Shown in pieces: positions 21,288 through 32,797 of a stretch of DNA of 64,000 nt (within the stretch, counting starts at the first letter, position 1; each line of letters opens with the position of its first letter). The DNA lies in NCBI GenBank assembly GCA_011634665.1, contig WAEK01000019.1, positions 682,001 through 746,000 on the forward strand, read 5' to 3'. The stretch is from Mortierella sp. BCC40632 (lineage: Eukaryota > Mortierellomycota > Mortierellomycetes > Mortierellales > Mortierellaceae). Under the pieces are notes generated by a model. It was not told the origin of the DNA. It saw only the letters and a program-made list of their open reading frames with translations, and ran no database searches. A program made the translations under genes and the position numbers.

Positions 21288-22353
21288 ATGTCCAACTACG
21301 GAACTACCGCTGCACCCCGCGATGAGGAGCAACAGGCTCTCTTGAACGGCCAGGCCTCCGCGAACGTCCAGGCGAACGACACTTTCTACCGCCGTACGAT
21401 CATTCACGTTAACCACAACCGCAAGCGCTATGTCGCGCTCTGGTGCCTTGCCGCTATCAGCGCCATCTCCATTGTCCTTGGTCTTTACTACTTCCACGAG
21501 AACAAGCACCACAAGGGTGGCCACCCTGGCAAGGGCGAGGGCGAGTTCGTCGAGAACTTGTTTAAGAACGTTGCTCGTCCCGATGACCGTTGCGACAGCG
21601 ACCGCTCGTACCCTGTTGCCATCCTTCTCAGTATCTTCTTTGGATATGTCGGGTAAAGTGCAGGACTATGTATTTGATCATTTCAGGCCTTGAGCGAGCC
21701 ATTTGGGTCCTTGAGTGGAAGAAGAGTCAGCACATTCTAACAGCCTTTTTTTTTTTTTTGCCCATTGTGAATGTTTCCCACCCTCTCTCCTGTGGACATC
21801 TCAACTCCGTCGTCCCGAACTCCTGTGCGCCATTTTTTTTTTTTTTTGGCTCCTTACCTCTCTCCTCACAAACTCTTTATTATTTCAACCTGGGATATTG
21901 GGACAACCAGCATTGACCGCTTCTACCTCGGCTATATCATCTCGTCTCTTCTTAAGTTGGCGACTGGTAAGGGACCTCTTTTTTTCCCCCTTCGTCTGCT
22001 TCTTGTCGTTCTCAACCTTCTTGCTCTCTATCTTCTGCCTCTCCTTGATTCCCCATTCACTTATGCATCGGTTACAGAAGAACCCAGAGCTATTGCGCAA
22101 CCACACATGAAAAAAAAAATGATGGCCTACCAATCGGGGTCATGTGCCCTGTGGAACACTCGGTCATCGGTGTCCCCTTTGCTCTTTGGACGAACAGTAG
22201 ACTGACATTTCTTTTTCGTTTTCATTTTTTTATGTCGTGTCTTGCATTCTATGACCAGCTGGTGGCTTCGGTATCTGGTACATCATCGACATTATCCTTA
22301 TTTGCATTGGCGCTCTCCCCGACCACAACGGATGCCGCCTCACTGCTCCCTAA
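21288..22353 (+). CDS. TM2-domain membrane protein
   Basis: Three exons, 21288-21652, 21911-21966 and 22259-22353, all GT..AG and in phase (GYVG|IDRFYLGY and KLAT|AGGFGIW), giving 171 residues. Residues about 50-70 form a membrane segment (VALWCLAAISAISIVLGLYY). After a His/Gly/Glu-rich loop comes the TM2 module: AILLSIFFGYVGIDRFYLGY, a second helix, and GGFGIWYIIDIILICIGAL, with the conserved GxDRFYLGY turn. It ends DHNGCRLTAP. TM2 proteins are small membrane proteins of largely unknown role, found in fungi, animals and bacteria. The start is ATG 21288 (MSNYG), right after the CT/T-rich leader. It is convergent with the ELYS-like gene, 544 bases away. Confidence 0.88.
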
Positions 22354-22897
22354 ACGCGAGGAGCGAATCATAAAAGGATACTGCCGGGACGAAGGAATCC
22401 TTCCTCCTTCCTCATCCTTAGTAAATATATATATAAAAAGTGTATCTTCTCTTCTCCATTGCATGTCTCGCTTAGCTGATCACCTCCCGAGGCCTTTTTT
22501 TTTCCCACTTCATTAAAAAAGAACTCGGTTCAACCTATCCTTTTTTTCTTTCAATCATGCGGAAGAGACCAAGATGGAGAGAGAATGCTCCGTTGTTGTT
22601 ACTGTCATTGCAAAAAGAGATATCTATGTAGTCACGAGGTCAAAGCGCCTCGTCACTCTGGTGCCTGAAATCCGACTTTTTTTTTTTTTTTTTTTTTTTT
22701 TTTGGGCCCTAGACCATCCCTTTTGCTTTTTTTTTTTTACGCGTCCATTTTTTCTTTGTTTCTTTGTTTCTTTGATTCTTTGTTTGTTTGTTTGTTTGTT
22801 TGCTTTGCCTCAGTTTGGTCGTTTTAATGATCTCTATTCTCTTGGGAGGAGTGGGGATTAAGGCCAATTTTCATGTCCCCCCCCTCCCTTCTTTCTC
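22354..22897. other. Convergent 3' intergenic region
   Basis: Lies between the stops of the TM2 (+) and ELYS-like (-) genes and holds the 3'-UTRs. It contains T runs at about 22678-22702 and 22728-22737 and a TTTG/TTTC repeat at about 22750-22803. No gene is seen. Confidence 0.6.
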
Positions 22898-25800
22898 TCA
22901 GTCCAGCTCCATCGTGGTGGTGTTCTTCTTTGGTGGTGACAAAGGCGAAGACGTCGACAAGGAGAAACCATCGTCAGGGAATTGCTCCAATTCCTCTACA
23001 CCACCGCTTGTCTTTTCTCCTTCTTCACTCTTCTCTTCCTTCTCTTCTTCATCCTCCAAAATGTGTCGCGTCAATGCTCTGGTGGCCCAATCAAGGTCAA
23101 AACCTTGAAGGCTTGTCAGCGGTCCACTAGATGCTCCCAATTGTCCTACCAGCGTCTCCACAACGCCCTTACAAGCCGCATCAGATCGTCCGTTCAGAGC
23201 CTTGGTCGCTGTTATGGTGGTAGTGGTGGTCACAATCGATGTCTTGTCTTCATTGCTCTTCTTGTTAGTCTTGTTTAGAGACCAGGCTAGTACACCCGAG
23301 AAGGGCTCCTTGCTCTTGGACCCCTTGAGCGACGACGACTGCCCCTTGCGTTTCTCAGCCTCTTCCTCAACTTGCAAGACCACCTTCTGGGCTTCGGGCA
23401 AGACTTGAATCAATTGATCCACCAAGACTTGTCGCTTTTGACTTTTGGTCAAGGCCTTCTTCATGCCTTCCTCCTCGTCCTCTTCCATGCTTACACCAAA
23501 TGTGGCTCGTTGATCTCTTGCCTCTTCTTCTTGTTCTTGAGCACGCTCAATAACTAGAATTTGACGATGCATCCGGATAGCCTCCAGATACCTAGAGTGG
23601 TTTACATAGTAAACAATTAGGTACTCGCGTGCCACCTGTTGTGTCACTCCAGATCGTTCGCTCACAAAACGCTTATACATGCTCTCTTCAACCTCGGTCA
23701 AGGTCAAGAATGAAAGCGACTTGATTGCAGCTCGATTAGGTGTATCTAATGAGGTTAAACAGTAACAAAAAAAAAAAAAAAAAAAAAAAAAAATAGAACC
23801 ATTCGAATTTGTTAACTTGAAGCCTCGACTAGTCAGTTCCAAAGCGGATATACTTTACATCAGCAAAATACGTACCCTTGAAGCAACTGTCTAGCAAAGA
23901 AGAAAAGAGTCGGAATTGTGTTGTAGCGTCGATTCCACCCGTGCTCTCCTCCTCTTCCTGATCGCCACTTCCCTCCTGCTTCTTGCTCAAGGCTCGGTTC
24001 TGTCTAGATTGTTCTCCAATCGATCGTTGGTAATAAAACGCCTCTGTGAAATCCACGGCAAGCAAAGTCGACATCTTGAGGGTCACGAACCGATCCGTTG
24101 TAAGATCTAGATGGGTGGCAGTCAGGAATTGTCTTGCCAACAGAGGTGATCCATGATCATAAATTGCTTCCAGAACTTCCTCGATCCAGTCCACTTCCAG
24201 TCCTGGTCTGGACAGGTATAATATCGCTTTCTGAAGAGAAGATAATCCGAAGGATGAGAAAACAGAGTCAAGAAGATATTAGCAAGAGTCGAGCATTATG
24301 AGTTCAAGAAAGGGTATAATATGACAAGGAATGCTTTCTTTTCTTTTCCTTTCTTTCTTTTTTTCTTTTTTTCATTCTTTACCTTGAAATCAAAGTGATC
24401 CAAAGCCCAGAAACCATCAATGAGACTGACAAACTTGGGTGGAATCTTGTATTCTCTAAGGAACTGCTCGCTTTCGTCGCCATGCTGGTTCTTCAATAGA
24501 TAGTAGGCCAAGCAGTTTCTGTTATCGGGCTCAAGGGTACCGCTAAAGTAAATGTTGGTCCACAAGTTCTTTTGTTGAGATGTATTCTTGGGAGGGTACA
24601 GGACTCCAGCTTCAGAGTAGAACAGCGGATTAAAATACAAGTATATAAAAAAAGGAGATAAAAGTTTAGCATTTGGAGACTACGTGTCGTAGAATCAAAA
24701 ACGCTTGCATCTTCCCAATGCCATGGGACTTACTTTCAAGTTCTACAAACTCGAGAAGCCGATCATAGAACAATTTGCCACCCAATTGCTGGCGCCTCTT
24801 CTCAATCTCTTCCAATTCTGTTGGTGTATAGTTGAACTTGGCCCGCTCCTGGAAAAAGTTGCTATATACTGGTGCAGCATTCCTGAGCAAAGTATCCTGG
24901 CTGACGGCCGTCGTGCCCTCGTTCCACTCGGACTCTTTCCGATTTGAGTCAATATCCGCAGCCTGAACATAGGTCACGAGTTTGCCTAAGTACAGAACCA
25001 TTAACTCGTAAGAGTTGGTCTGTGAACTAATATCCAGAAGCGTCCCTCCTTCAACTGCCGTCATCTCGACCACATCCAGGTGACGAACATCCTTGTTGTT
25101 GATCTGCACCGTCGTAAGGTTTGATCTGAGTGGTGCCTGTTCTACCTGGATCGAGAACGCGCAATGGATCCGAAGTCCGTTTACGTCCTGAGAAACGGTC
25201 GTGGCCAAGGTCTTACCCTCAATGGCTACTTCACCCTCCATCATGGGGGGTTGTACATATCCCAAAAGTCGATAGTCCGATCTCAAAAGGCGGAGGTAGT
25301 AGATCGAGATGGTTGGACACTCATCACAGCCCTTGGAACCAGGCAGCATCCCCTGACCGACAGCCAGCAGGAAAATATCTTTTTCCTTGGTGGGTTCGAG
25401 GGTAATGCTGCTGATGGGCAATTTTTTGGAGTGAAGGTCCTCGAGAGCCATTTGAACCTGGAGCCCTTGGGCATCCGATGCGCTGTCGTACTTGATCACA
25501 AAGACTCTTCCTTCCGATGTTCCTGCAACGATGACGGGAGTGGATCCTGCCCTTTGTTTGGAAAGTGTTGCAAAAGATGTAACCTATTTTTTTTTTTTTT
25601 TTTTTTTTTTTTGGCCATTAGATGCGACGGGGTATTGGTAAGCGGTAGATAAAGTAGAGATCCGAATGGTAAACACATAGCAATAATAACTCGGATCATC
25701 CAAATAGTATTCCCGAACAACAGACTTACTGCTCCATTGTGTATGCAAATCTCATGTTCTGGACCCTAATACAAATGTTTATCCAGAATGGCATCCTGTC

Positions 25801-26867
25801 GTTTAGTAAACACGTCGATTCAGTTGATCAAAATCATTCGACTCTCTCATATAAAAAAAGTGAGGAAAAGGAATTTCACATACCTTGCCGCAATTGATCT
25901 GTCCAGCTGAAGAGACTGTAAACTTGTAAATCGTCACCCAGCCATTCCGATGGCCAAGGGCAAGAAGTTGCCTCCTATTACCCTGAAGCCGAACCTGACT
26001 GGCTTTGCGAGTCATACTGTCGTCCTCTCTATCATGGTCCACCTCATTATCCGATAGTCGGTTGGAATCATCCATGTCTTCGTCTTCGTCTCCTTCCATG
26101 CCTAGAGATCCATTATGGTCGCCTTGTTTTCTCTGCTTGGAGTGAGTATTTCGAGACCGAGGTCCAAAGTGGGAGATTAGTGGCCGAGGCGGTAGATGGG
26201 CAAGAAGATGGTCATCGGGAGAGAACAACGAGGTCGGCGAGGAGAGTGGTGACGACATCGGAGACCCCGGGCCCCAAGTCTTCACTAAACGATGGCTCAC
26301 CATGAATGCTTCCTGTGCGGTCACCGTGACAGCAGTCAAGAGTCGGTTCGGAGAGACAAGATGTTGAAGTTGGAGGGTCAGGAGATTCCATGCAAAGACG
26401 TGGTCGCGGTCCTCCTGTGTCTCCCGTACAACAAAGACTAGGACGTGATATTCGCCCACATACGCATCCTGGACATTGACAAAATGGACCTAGACAAATC
26501 GAAGTAGAGGAAAAACGGGCCATTGGGGATAAGAGGTGAGCTTGTTTGGGTTTGCGAGGCTATCCTTGGTTGAGAATCATCCGCCGATCCTTTTTCTTTC
26601 CCGTTGTTTTTTTTTTTTTTTCATTTGATGGTCTATTACCTCGTCGCCTTTGATAGTCTCCCTGAAGCGTCGTCTAACTTCTGAAGCTGAGAGTGAGGCA
26701 AAGACCTTGTCCTGACACGTAAAGATGTCGCGCACCTCGATGAATGTGGCATCGAATCTGTAGAACCAGAGAGCATCGCTCGCTGAAGACCCGATGAACG
26801 CTGCTCCATGAAAGTTGTCCGTGGAGAATTCGTGTGCCACCGGTCTAAACTCTGTGACGAGGGCCAT
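22898..26867 (-). CDS. ELYS-like nuclear pore assembly protein
   Basis: Seven exons: 26867-26640, 26489-25884, 25765-25730 (36 nt), 25583-24734, 24609-24383, 24230-23876 and 23745-22898, 1049 residues, every junction GT..AG and in phase. Residues about 1-480 look like a beta-propeller (GHRNGWVTIYKF; ICIHNGA|VTSFATL; VIVAGTSEGRVFVIKYD), with an acidic low-complexity insert at about 140-240. From about 570 an alpha-helical ELYS domain follows: IPPKFVSLIDGFWALDHFDF joined to KKAILYLSRPGLEVDWIEE and VLEAIYDHGSPLLARQFL. The FWxLDH signature is typical of the ELYS family. A charged tail ends the protein. ELYS/Ely5 links the Nup107-160 (Y) complex to chromatin or to the pore; fungal members vary in length. 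The start at 26867 gives MALVTEF; no upstream ATG fits better. Family call is strong; the detailed role is inferred. Confidence 0.82.
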
Positions 26868-28499
26868 GATGAGACTGATGTGATTGATGTGAGAGTGAGT
26901 GAGTGAGTGAGAGAAAGAGAATACGTGGGTTGCTGCTGCTGCTCCTGAACTCCACACCCTTGGTCGTTTTTTTTTTTTTTTTTTTTTTTTGTTCTTTTTG
27001 GTGGTGGTCCAATGAAAGAGTGGTCGATGGAGACAAAAAAAAAAGGATTGTCTACTCCTTTCCAGAACAATGAGGGTGGGATCCTTGACGATGCCTCTGT
27101 TTTGGTCCCGAAGAAAAGGAGAGAGAAAGAAAGAAAGAAAGAGTCAAAGATAGGGTGGGTCAAAGGCAACAACAGACTCGGAATGGCAATGCAGGAATGG
27201 AATAGAAAAAAAAAAAAAAAAAGGCGATCACTCTTTCTCGCTCCCACTCTCAATTGCCATGATCAGGGCATCTCCAAGCCACACAGAGGCACCCAGTCCC
27301 ACTTTTGGCTTCAGACGCGTGTTGGACAAGAGAGGATATGAAGCTTCGCCATCGAGCGAATTAACCCCGACGAATGGGGCCGTGAGATCAGTCCATCAGG
27401 AGAACAAAGAAGAAGAAGAAGAGAAAGAGGAGGCGATCAAAGGAAGGATAGAAATCAGGAAAATTGTCGTTTTATCGAGTGGATCGTACTCAATTGCTGT
27501 TGCTATTCTCTATTGTCCGAGAGAGAACAGGTGGAACGCGCTTGAGAGGGGGAGTTTTTTTTTTTTTATGCAGGACTGTAGACGTGGCTCAAGCCCGTGG
27601 TGCCCTGGGAGCGAATGCTTGGCTAGGAATGTGAAAACGGGTGCAAGTTAAAGTGGGTGCAGGCTATGCACGCTTCTTCTCCCCCCCTCCAACCCCCTTG
27701 ACCCGCGTATTCCTCTCTTTCTCTTTCTCTCTCTCCCTCTTCTTCTTCTTCTTACTCCTCGGGCCGGGCCATTTGCACTCTTTGGATAAATATCTTGATG
27801 GCTTGCTGGCAGAACTGACCACTGACCCCATTTAGCAATCGCGCAGCGGGCAGGCTTTTTCTCAGTCAGTTGGACGGCGTCTCTTCCAGACAACGACTTT
27901 TCATTCGCCGGAGATGAGAGAGAGAGAGAGAGAGAGAGAGTATGTGTGTGTGTGTGGAGGGATCACTCACTCTCTCTCACTCACTCACTCACTCACTCAC
28001 TCACTCACTTTCTCGTCGTTCGTGTCTGACTGGCACCGGCCCTTCTGCTTTCCGCTCCTCCTTTAGCCAGGCGTGTGAGTTGATTTTTGATCAGCTCCAT
28101 GTCCACACACTTTTTTTTTTTTTTTTTTTCCTTCTTTCATTCCATCTCCTTCGTTCATTCTCTCCTTCTCTCCTTCTCTCTTTCTCTCTCTTTCTCCGTT
28201 TCTCTTTTCCTCTCTTGTTCATTCTTTCACTCTTTTGTTCATTCGTTCACTCTCGCCCGTTTCTGTACAACACTTCATCCATCCCTTCTGGTGGCTCTAT
28301 TGTCCCCCTTCCGTGGAAGCATCCCAACATCGTTCATTCACAAGAGCCAGCCCATCCCAGGCACACCGCATCCCGCATCGCCTCCGCTCATCGACTAGCC
28401 TAACTTGTCTTGCTGAATGAGTCTAAGCTAGAACCAACTTTTTTCCCCTCCCTTCTTTCTCTCCTTCCTCCTCTCCTCCTTCCTTCCCTCCTCAGACCA
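26868..28499. other. Divergent intergenic region between the ELYS-like and VTT genes
   Basis: Holds both promoters. It contains a T run at about 26968-26989, A runs near 27034 and 27208, a GA run at about 27917-27940, and CT-rich sequence from 28100 to 28500 that forms the leader of the VTT gene. The open frames here are low-complexity. No gene is seen. Confidence 0.55.
27978..28009. repeat. (CACT)n microsatellite
   Basis: About eight tetranucleotide units, next to a GA run. Confidence 0.92.
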
Positions 28500-31323
28500 A
28501 TGAATATTGGCATATCTGCACCGGTTGTCGACGACCGATTCGGCTCGTTGGCCTCGCCACTTCTTCTTCACTCCATTTCAGAGTCGCACGACCATGAAGA
28601 GGATGACTATCCACTAACCGACACCGCCAAGCCCAAGACGCCCTCCCCACCGTCACTCCTCCCCTCCACCTCAGCGGCAGCGGCAGCAGCAGCGACCACC
28701 GCCACAACGCTTGGAAGTCGACTCCGATCTCTCCCCCTTCGCCTGATCAACACGGGTGTCTCAATCCTTTTAAGGATCCGGTCTATGCTTCCAGCACCTG
28801 TTCGGCCATGGTTTTGGGTTGGGCTTTGGTTTGTATTTGCATTGATCGGTGCTGGCATCTTTGCAGGATTCCACACCAAGATCTTTGAACTCCTCGAGGC
28901 AACAGCTGCAATCATCAAGGGTCTTGGCTCTGCGTAAGTGATCCCTTATACATGGTTTTAACCATAGAGGGTTTGATTTTTCTTTCTCTTTCTCTTTCTC
29001 GTTCTCTCGCTCTTTCTCTCGCTCTCACTCTTTCTTTCTCTTTCATGTGCATGTGTGCATGTGTGTGTGTGTGTTCTTGATTCATCTCTGTGTTTGGGCG
29101 AGAGTGGAGAAGCATTGGACAGACAAGGATGATTATTATTTATTGGGCAATCTCGCTTCGTCTTGTTTCTTTCTCGACTTTCTTTTTGATCGTCTGACTG
29201 CGGGCTGGCCCATGCTTGCCCAACCCACCGAAACGACCTAATATCAAACAAATCGGGCTGTTTTGCTGTTGTTGTGTTGCACTGCCGTTTTACAGGAATC
29301 TGCTCTCTCCCATTGGCTTTGTGTGTACTTATGCTAACAATCGACTCCGCATGGTTTTCGTTGATCCGCTCTTTCACTCATAGTGGCCCGCCACTGATCA
29401 TGCTGGGCCTCTTTCTCACGTCATTTCCTCCGCTGGTCGGATACTCGTCTCTTGTCACCATGTCAGGTACAAACCATTTATCTTCGTCTCTTTCTCTCCT
29501 TCTCTCTTCTATATCACGCCACTCGCATTTTTTTTTTTCTTTTTCTTCAAGAAACGGCTGTACAGGAGGACCAACCTTAAAATTGATAAGCATTTTCGTG
29601 GATATACTGGCTACTGGAAAGAAAAACTTTGTCGCTCGGCACTCCCTCTCCTGAACAGGGCAGGGGCAATGGGACTTGAACAACCGGAGCACAAAAAAAA
29701 AAAAAAAATGTCGGCACTACAACAGCCCATATTGGCTGATGGGAAAACGCCCTCTACTTTACACGTCAATTTGACACGTAGGACCAACCCCACCTCTAAC
29801 ACTGTCTCTCCTTGTTTACCCTATGCATGGTACATCTCTTTCTCTCCTCCCCTTCTCTCTACATAGGATACGTCTATGGCTTTGGGTTCGGATTGTTCAT
29901 CGCCTACACATCTGCATTGCTTGGCTCAATCGCATGCTTCTATCTCTGTCGACGATGGTTCAAGGTTCAAGTGAGATCCATGATGGCCAAAAAGCCAAGC
30001 CTAAAGAGTGTCGTTCGTGCTGTTGAGAAGCGTGGCTTTCGGGTAAGCGGAGAGTACCAATAATTGACTACGAGCCATTTTTTTTTTTTTTATTTTATTT
30101 ATTTTTTTTTTTTTGTTATCACCTTTTATTATTATTTACTCGGGCTTTTGCTGTCACCATGAAGAACTATTGGATCAAATCCGGGCGCCTTGGCGCCTAC
30201 GGCTACCATCTGCATCTTACTTACTCCTTCCTTCCCCTCTACTCCACCCCCCTAATAATAGCTTATGCTCTTGATCCGGCTGGCACCCTATCCATTCAAT
30301 ATCATGAATGCCCTTTTTTCAGCAACCCATATCCCGCTCTCGTCCTATATTATCGCCACAGCTCTCTCGCTCACGAAATTGGCCCTCCACGTCTACATTG
30401 GATCAACTCTTTCCTCACTCGCACCTATCCCTCCTACGACTCCAGGAACAGACAATGGAGATAATGGCAATGGAACAGGCGACGGTACACAGGACCCTGT
30501 GGAACCCCAACCAGTAGATCAACATGGCCGAACTCTCAAGATTATAGTCATGAGCATTAGCATGACCCTTGGTATTGTCGTTGGTATCTATGTCTGGCGA
30601 GTTGCTAAACGAGAGATCGAAGCCAGTGAAGGAATTCGAATCGAGCGTCGTCGGAAACGCAGAGAGTCTCTTCGACAAAGTCGACGATTGAGTCATCCAA
30701 GAGGTGAAGGTCGAGGTTCAGGACGGGCACGAAATCAGGTAGTCGCCAGGACTGGATCAGCCAATTCGGCTTCATCGGATTTGGGTCAGGAATGTGTTCC
30801 CGATATTGATATGTCTGCCCTGGGGGGTCTTCACCATACTTCGTCGCATGGCTTGCGAAATGCTCATCATCACCATCACCATCAGTTGGATAGTCAAGAC
30901 CATTCTTCAAATTTTGTGAGTGGAGCCTACCCAGACGAGGACGAGTTTGGCCAAGAGGATCAGGCTCTGGTGAACAGTGGTTCTGGAGGAGCGATCCATG
31001 GTGGGTCAAAGTTGGGATCTGGTCCAGGAGTAGTAGGAGGGTATGCCAGTGATTCCGAAGACTCGGATCTATTGGATGAGGACGACTTGTTTGATGACGA
31101 TGAAGATATGAGTGATATGGAACGGGGAGCGGACGAGGAAGGTAGTAGTAGTCAAGCGCTTTTGATAGGACATCATCCTCAACAACTTCAACACCACCGG
31201 AGATCCTCATGGCAGAACCATTCAGAAGAGATCGACCTGCTTGGTTCGAGGAGTCATCGAGAGAATAATGGCAAAGGTTGGTTTGCACAGAATGGAGTCG
31301 ATATGAGTGATCGAGGATGGTAA
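28500..31323 (+). CDS. Tvp38/VTT-domain (SNARE-associated Golgi) membrane protein
   Basis: Four exons: 28500-28933, 29384-29466, 29867-30042 and 30262-31323, 584 residues, in phase throughout (GLGSA|GPPLIML; VTMSG|YVYGFG; RGFR|LMLLIRLAP). Residues 1-100 are a Pro/Ala-rich cytosolic head, and a membrane helix lies at about 101-122. The VTT core follows: GPPLIMLGLFLTSFPPLVGY, YGFGFGLFIAYTSALLGSIA, the FYLCRRWF loop, LLIRLAPYPFNIMNALFSAT and a final helix with WIGS-like sequence (HVYIGSTLSS). Another hydrophobic segment is at about 320-340 (IIVMSISMTLGIVVGIYVW). The long C-terminal tail (about 345-584) is Ser/Asp/His-rich, with a run of His and an acidic Asp/Glu patch. VTT proteins such as Tvp38, TMEM41B and VMP1 act in Golgi/ER membranes, and some are lipid scramblases. 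Which subfamily this belongs to is not decided. An ATG 30 codons upstream (28410) is in frame but falls in the CT-rich leader. Confidence 0.85.
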
Positions 31324-31757
31324 TCTTTTGTTTCTTGTAAGGAAAAAAAAAAAAAATAGTAATAATAATAAAAAAACAGGTAATGCCAGAAATACCCTTC
31401 CTCCCTTTCCTTTTTCCATCCTCCTCCAATACCACGCCGAATGGAGTTGGCAGCAACGCACAGCGCCTGTAGATTTATATATTTTTTCCTTTATCTTTTT
31501 TTTTTTTTCTGATGGAAGCTGTCTCTGTTTAAAGAAAAGTAGTAGTGAGAGTGGGTGATGATGCAAGGTCGGATGCTGTAGGAAGGGAAAGATGGAAAGA
31601 AAAAAGAGAGCAAGAGAGAGAGGGAGGGAGGGAGAAGGAGGCTCAGATCGACTGGAATCCATTCCCGCTTGCTTCCATCCCCTCCTCTTCCTCCTATTCT
31701 TCCTCTTCCTCCTCTTCCTCTTCCACGATTAAGAGGTCAAAAGAGGCTATTGTCGGC
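31324..31757. other. Convergent 3' intergenic region
   Basis: Lies between the VTT gene (+) and the Mdj1-type gene (-). It has A-rich and (CCT)n-like stretches (31680-31730). No gene is seen. Confidence 0.6.
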
Positions 31758-32765
31758 CTAGTTCTTCTTGGTGTCATCCGTCTTGGGGTCGTCCTTCTTC
31801 GTGTCGTCCTTCTTGGTATCTTCATGGTGAAGCTTGTCCTTCAACTTGTCAAATGTCGACTTGAAAAAGTTGCTTGTCGAGGATGAAGCATCGTCTTTCT
31901 TGGTGCTGTCGCTGGACGATGATGATGGTGCTCCATAGGTTACCTCCTGATACTTTTCCAAGATCTCACGCTGAGCCTTCGAAAGTGACTTTGGAAGTTG
32001 CACCTTGAGGGTCACAAACTGGTCTCCCTTGTCATGTCGATTCAATCTCTGGACACCCTTCCTTGCCAACCGACTCACATCGTTGGGTTGGGTTCCTGCG
32101 GGTACCTTCAAATCAATATCACCATCCACTGTTGGGATCCGGATGGTGCCTCCAAGGGCAGCGGTCGTGAAGGGAATAGTTGTTTCTGTGTACACATCAG
32201 CACCCTGTCGCTTAAAGATGGGAGATGGCTTCACCTTCAGTCGAACAAATAAGTCACCCGCCCGACCAGATCCATGCATCGGTGCATTGCCCTTTCCGCC
32301 AAGTCGAATACGCACTCCCTCATCAGCACCTGGAGAAAATTATCAAAAATATAGTTAGCAAATGCAAAAAAAAAAAAACGAAGTGGCATTTTTAGGGGAA
32401 AACAAAACTCATTCTTAACGCAACATCCTTATTTGGATGACTTGCCTGGAGGGATATGAACATCCACCGTCTCGTGAACACGGACACGGCCTACACCTCC
32501 ACAGGTGTTACATTCTGAGCCCTTGGGCGATGCTGTTCCAACGCCCCCACAAGCCTGGCATGGAGCAGACATATGGAATCCTTGCAAAGAAATCTTTTGT
32601 TGTCCTGTTCCGTGACAGACCTTGCAGGTATCGGGTGCCTTTCCACTCTTGGTACCGAATCCATGGCAAGGTTCACAGACACGGATCGGGTCCACCAATA
32701 CCTTCTTGGATGCACCCTTGACTGCATCCATAAAGTCAATCACGAGAGGTGCCTATCGAAAAAGG

Positions 32766-32797
<32 letters not shown>

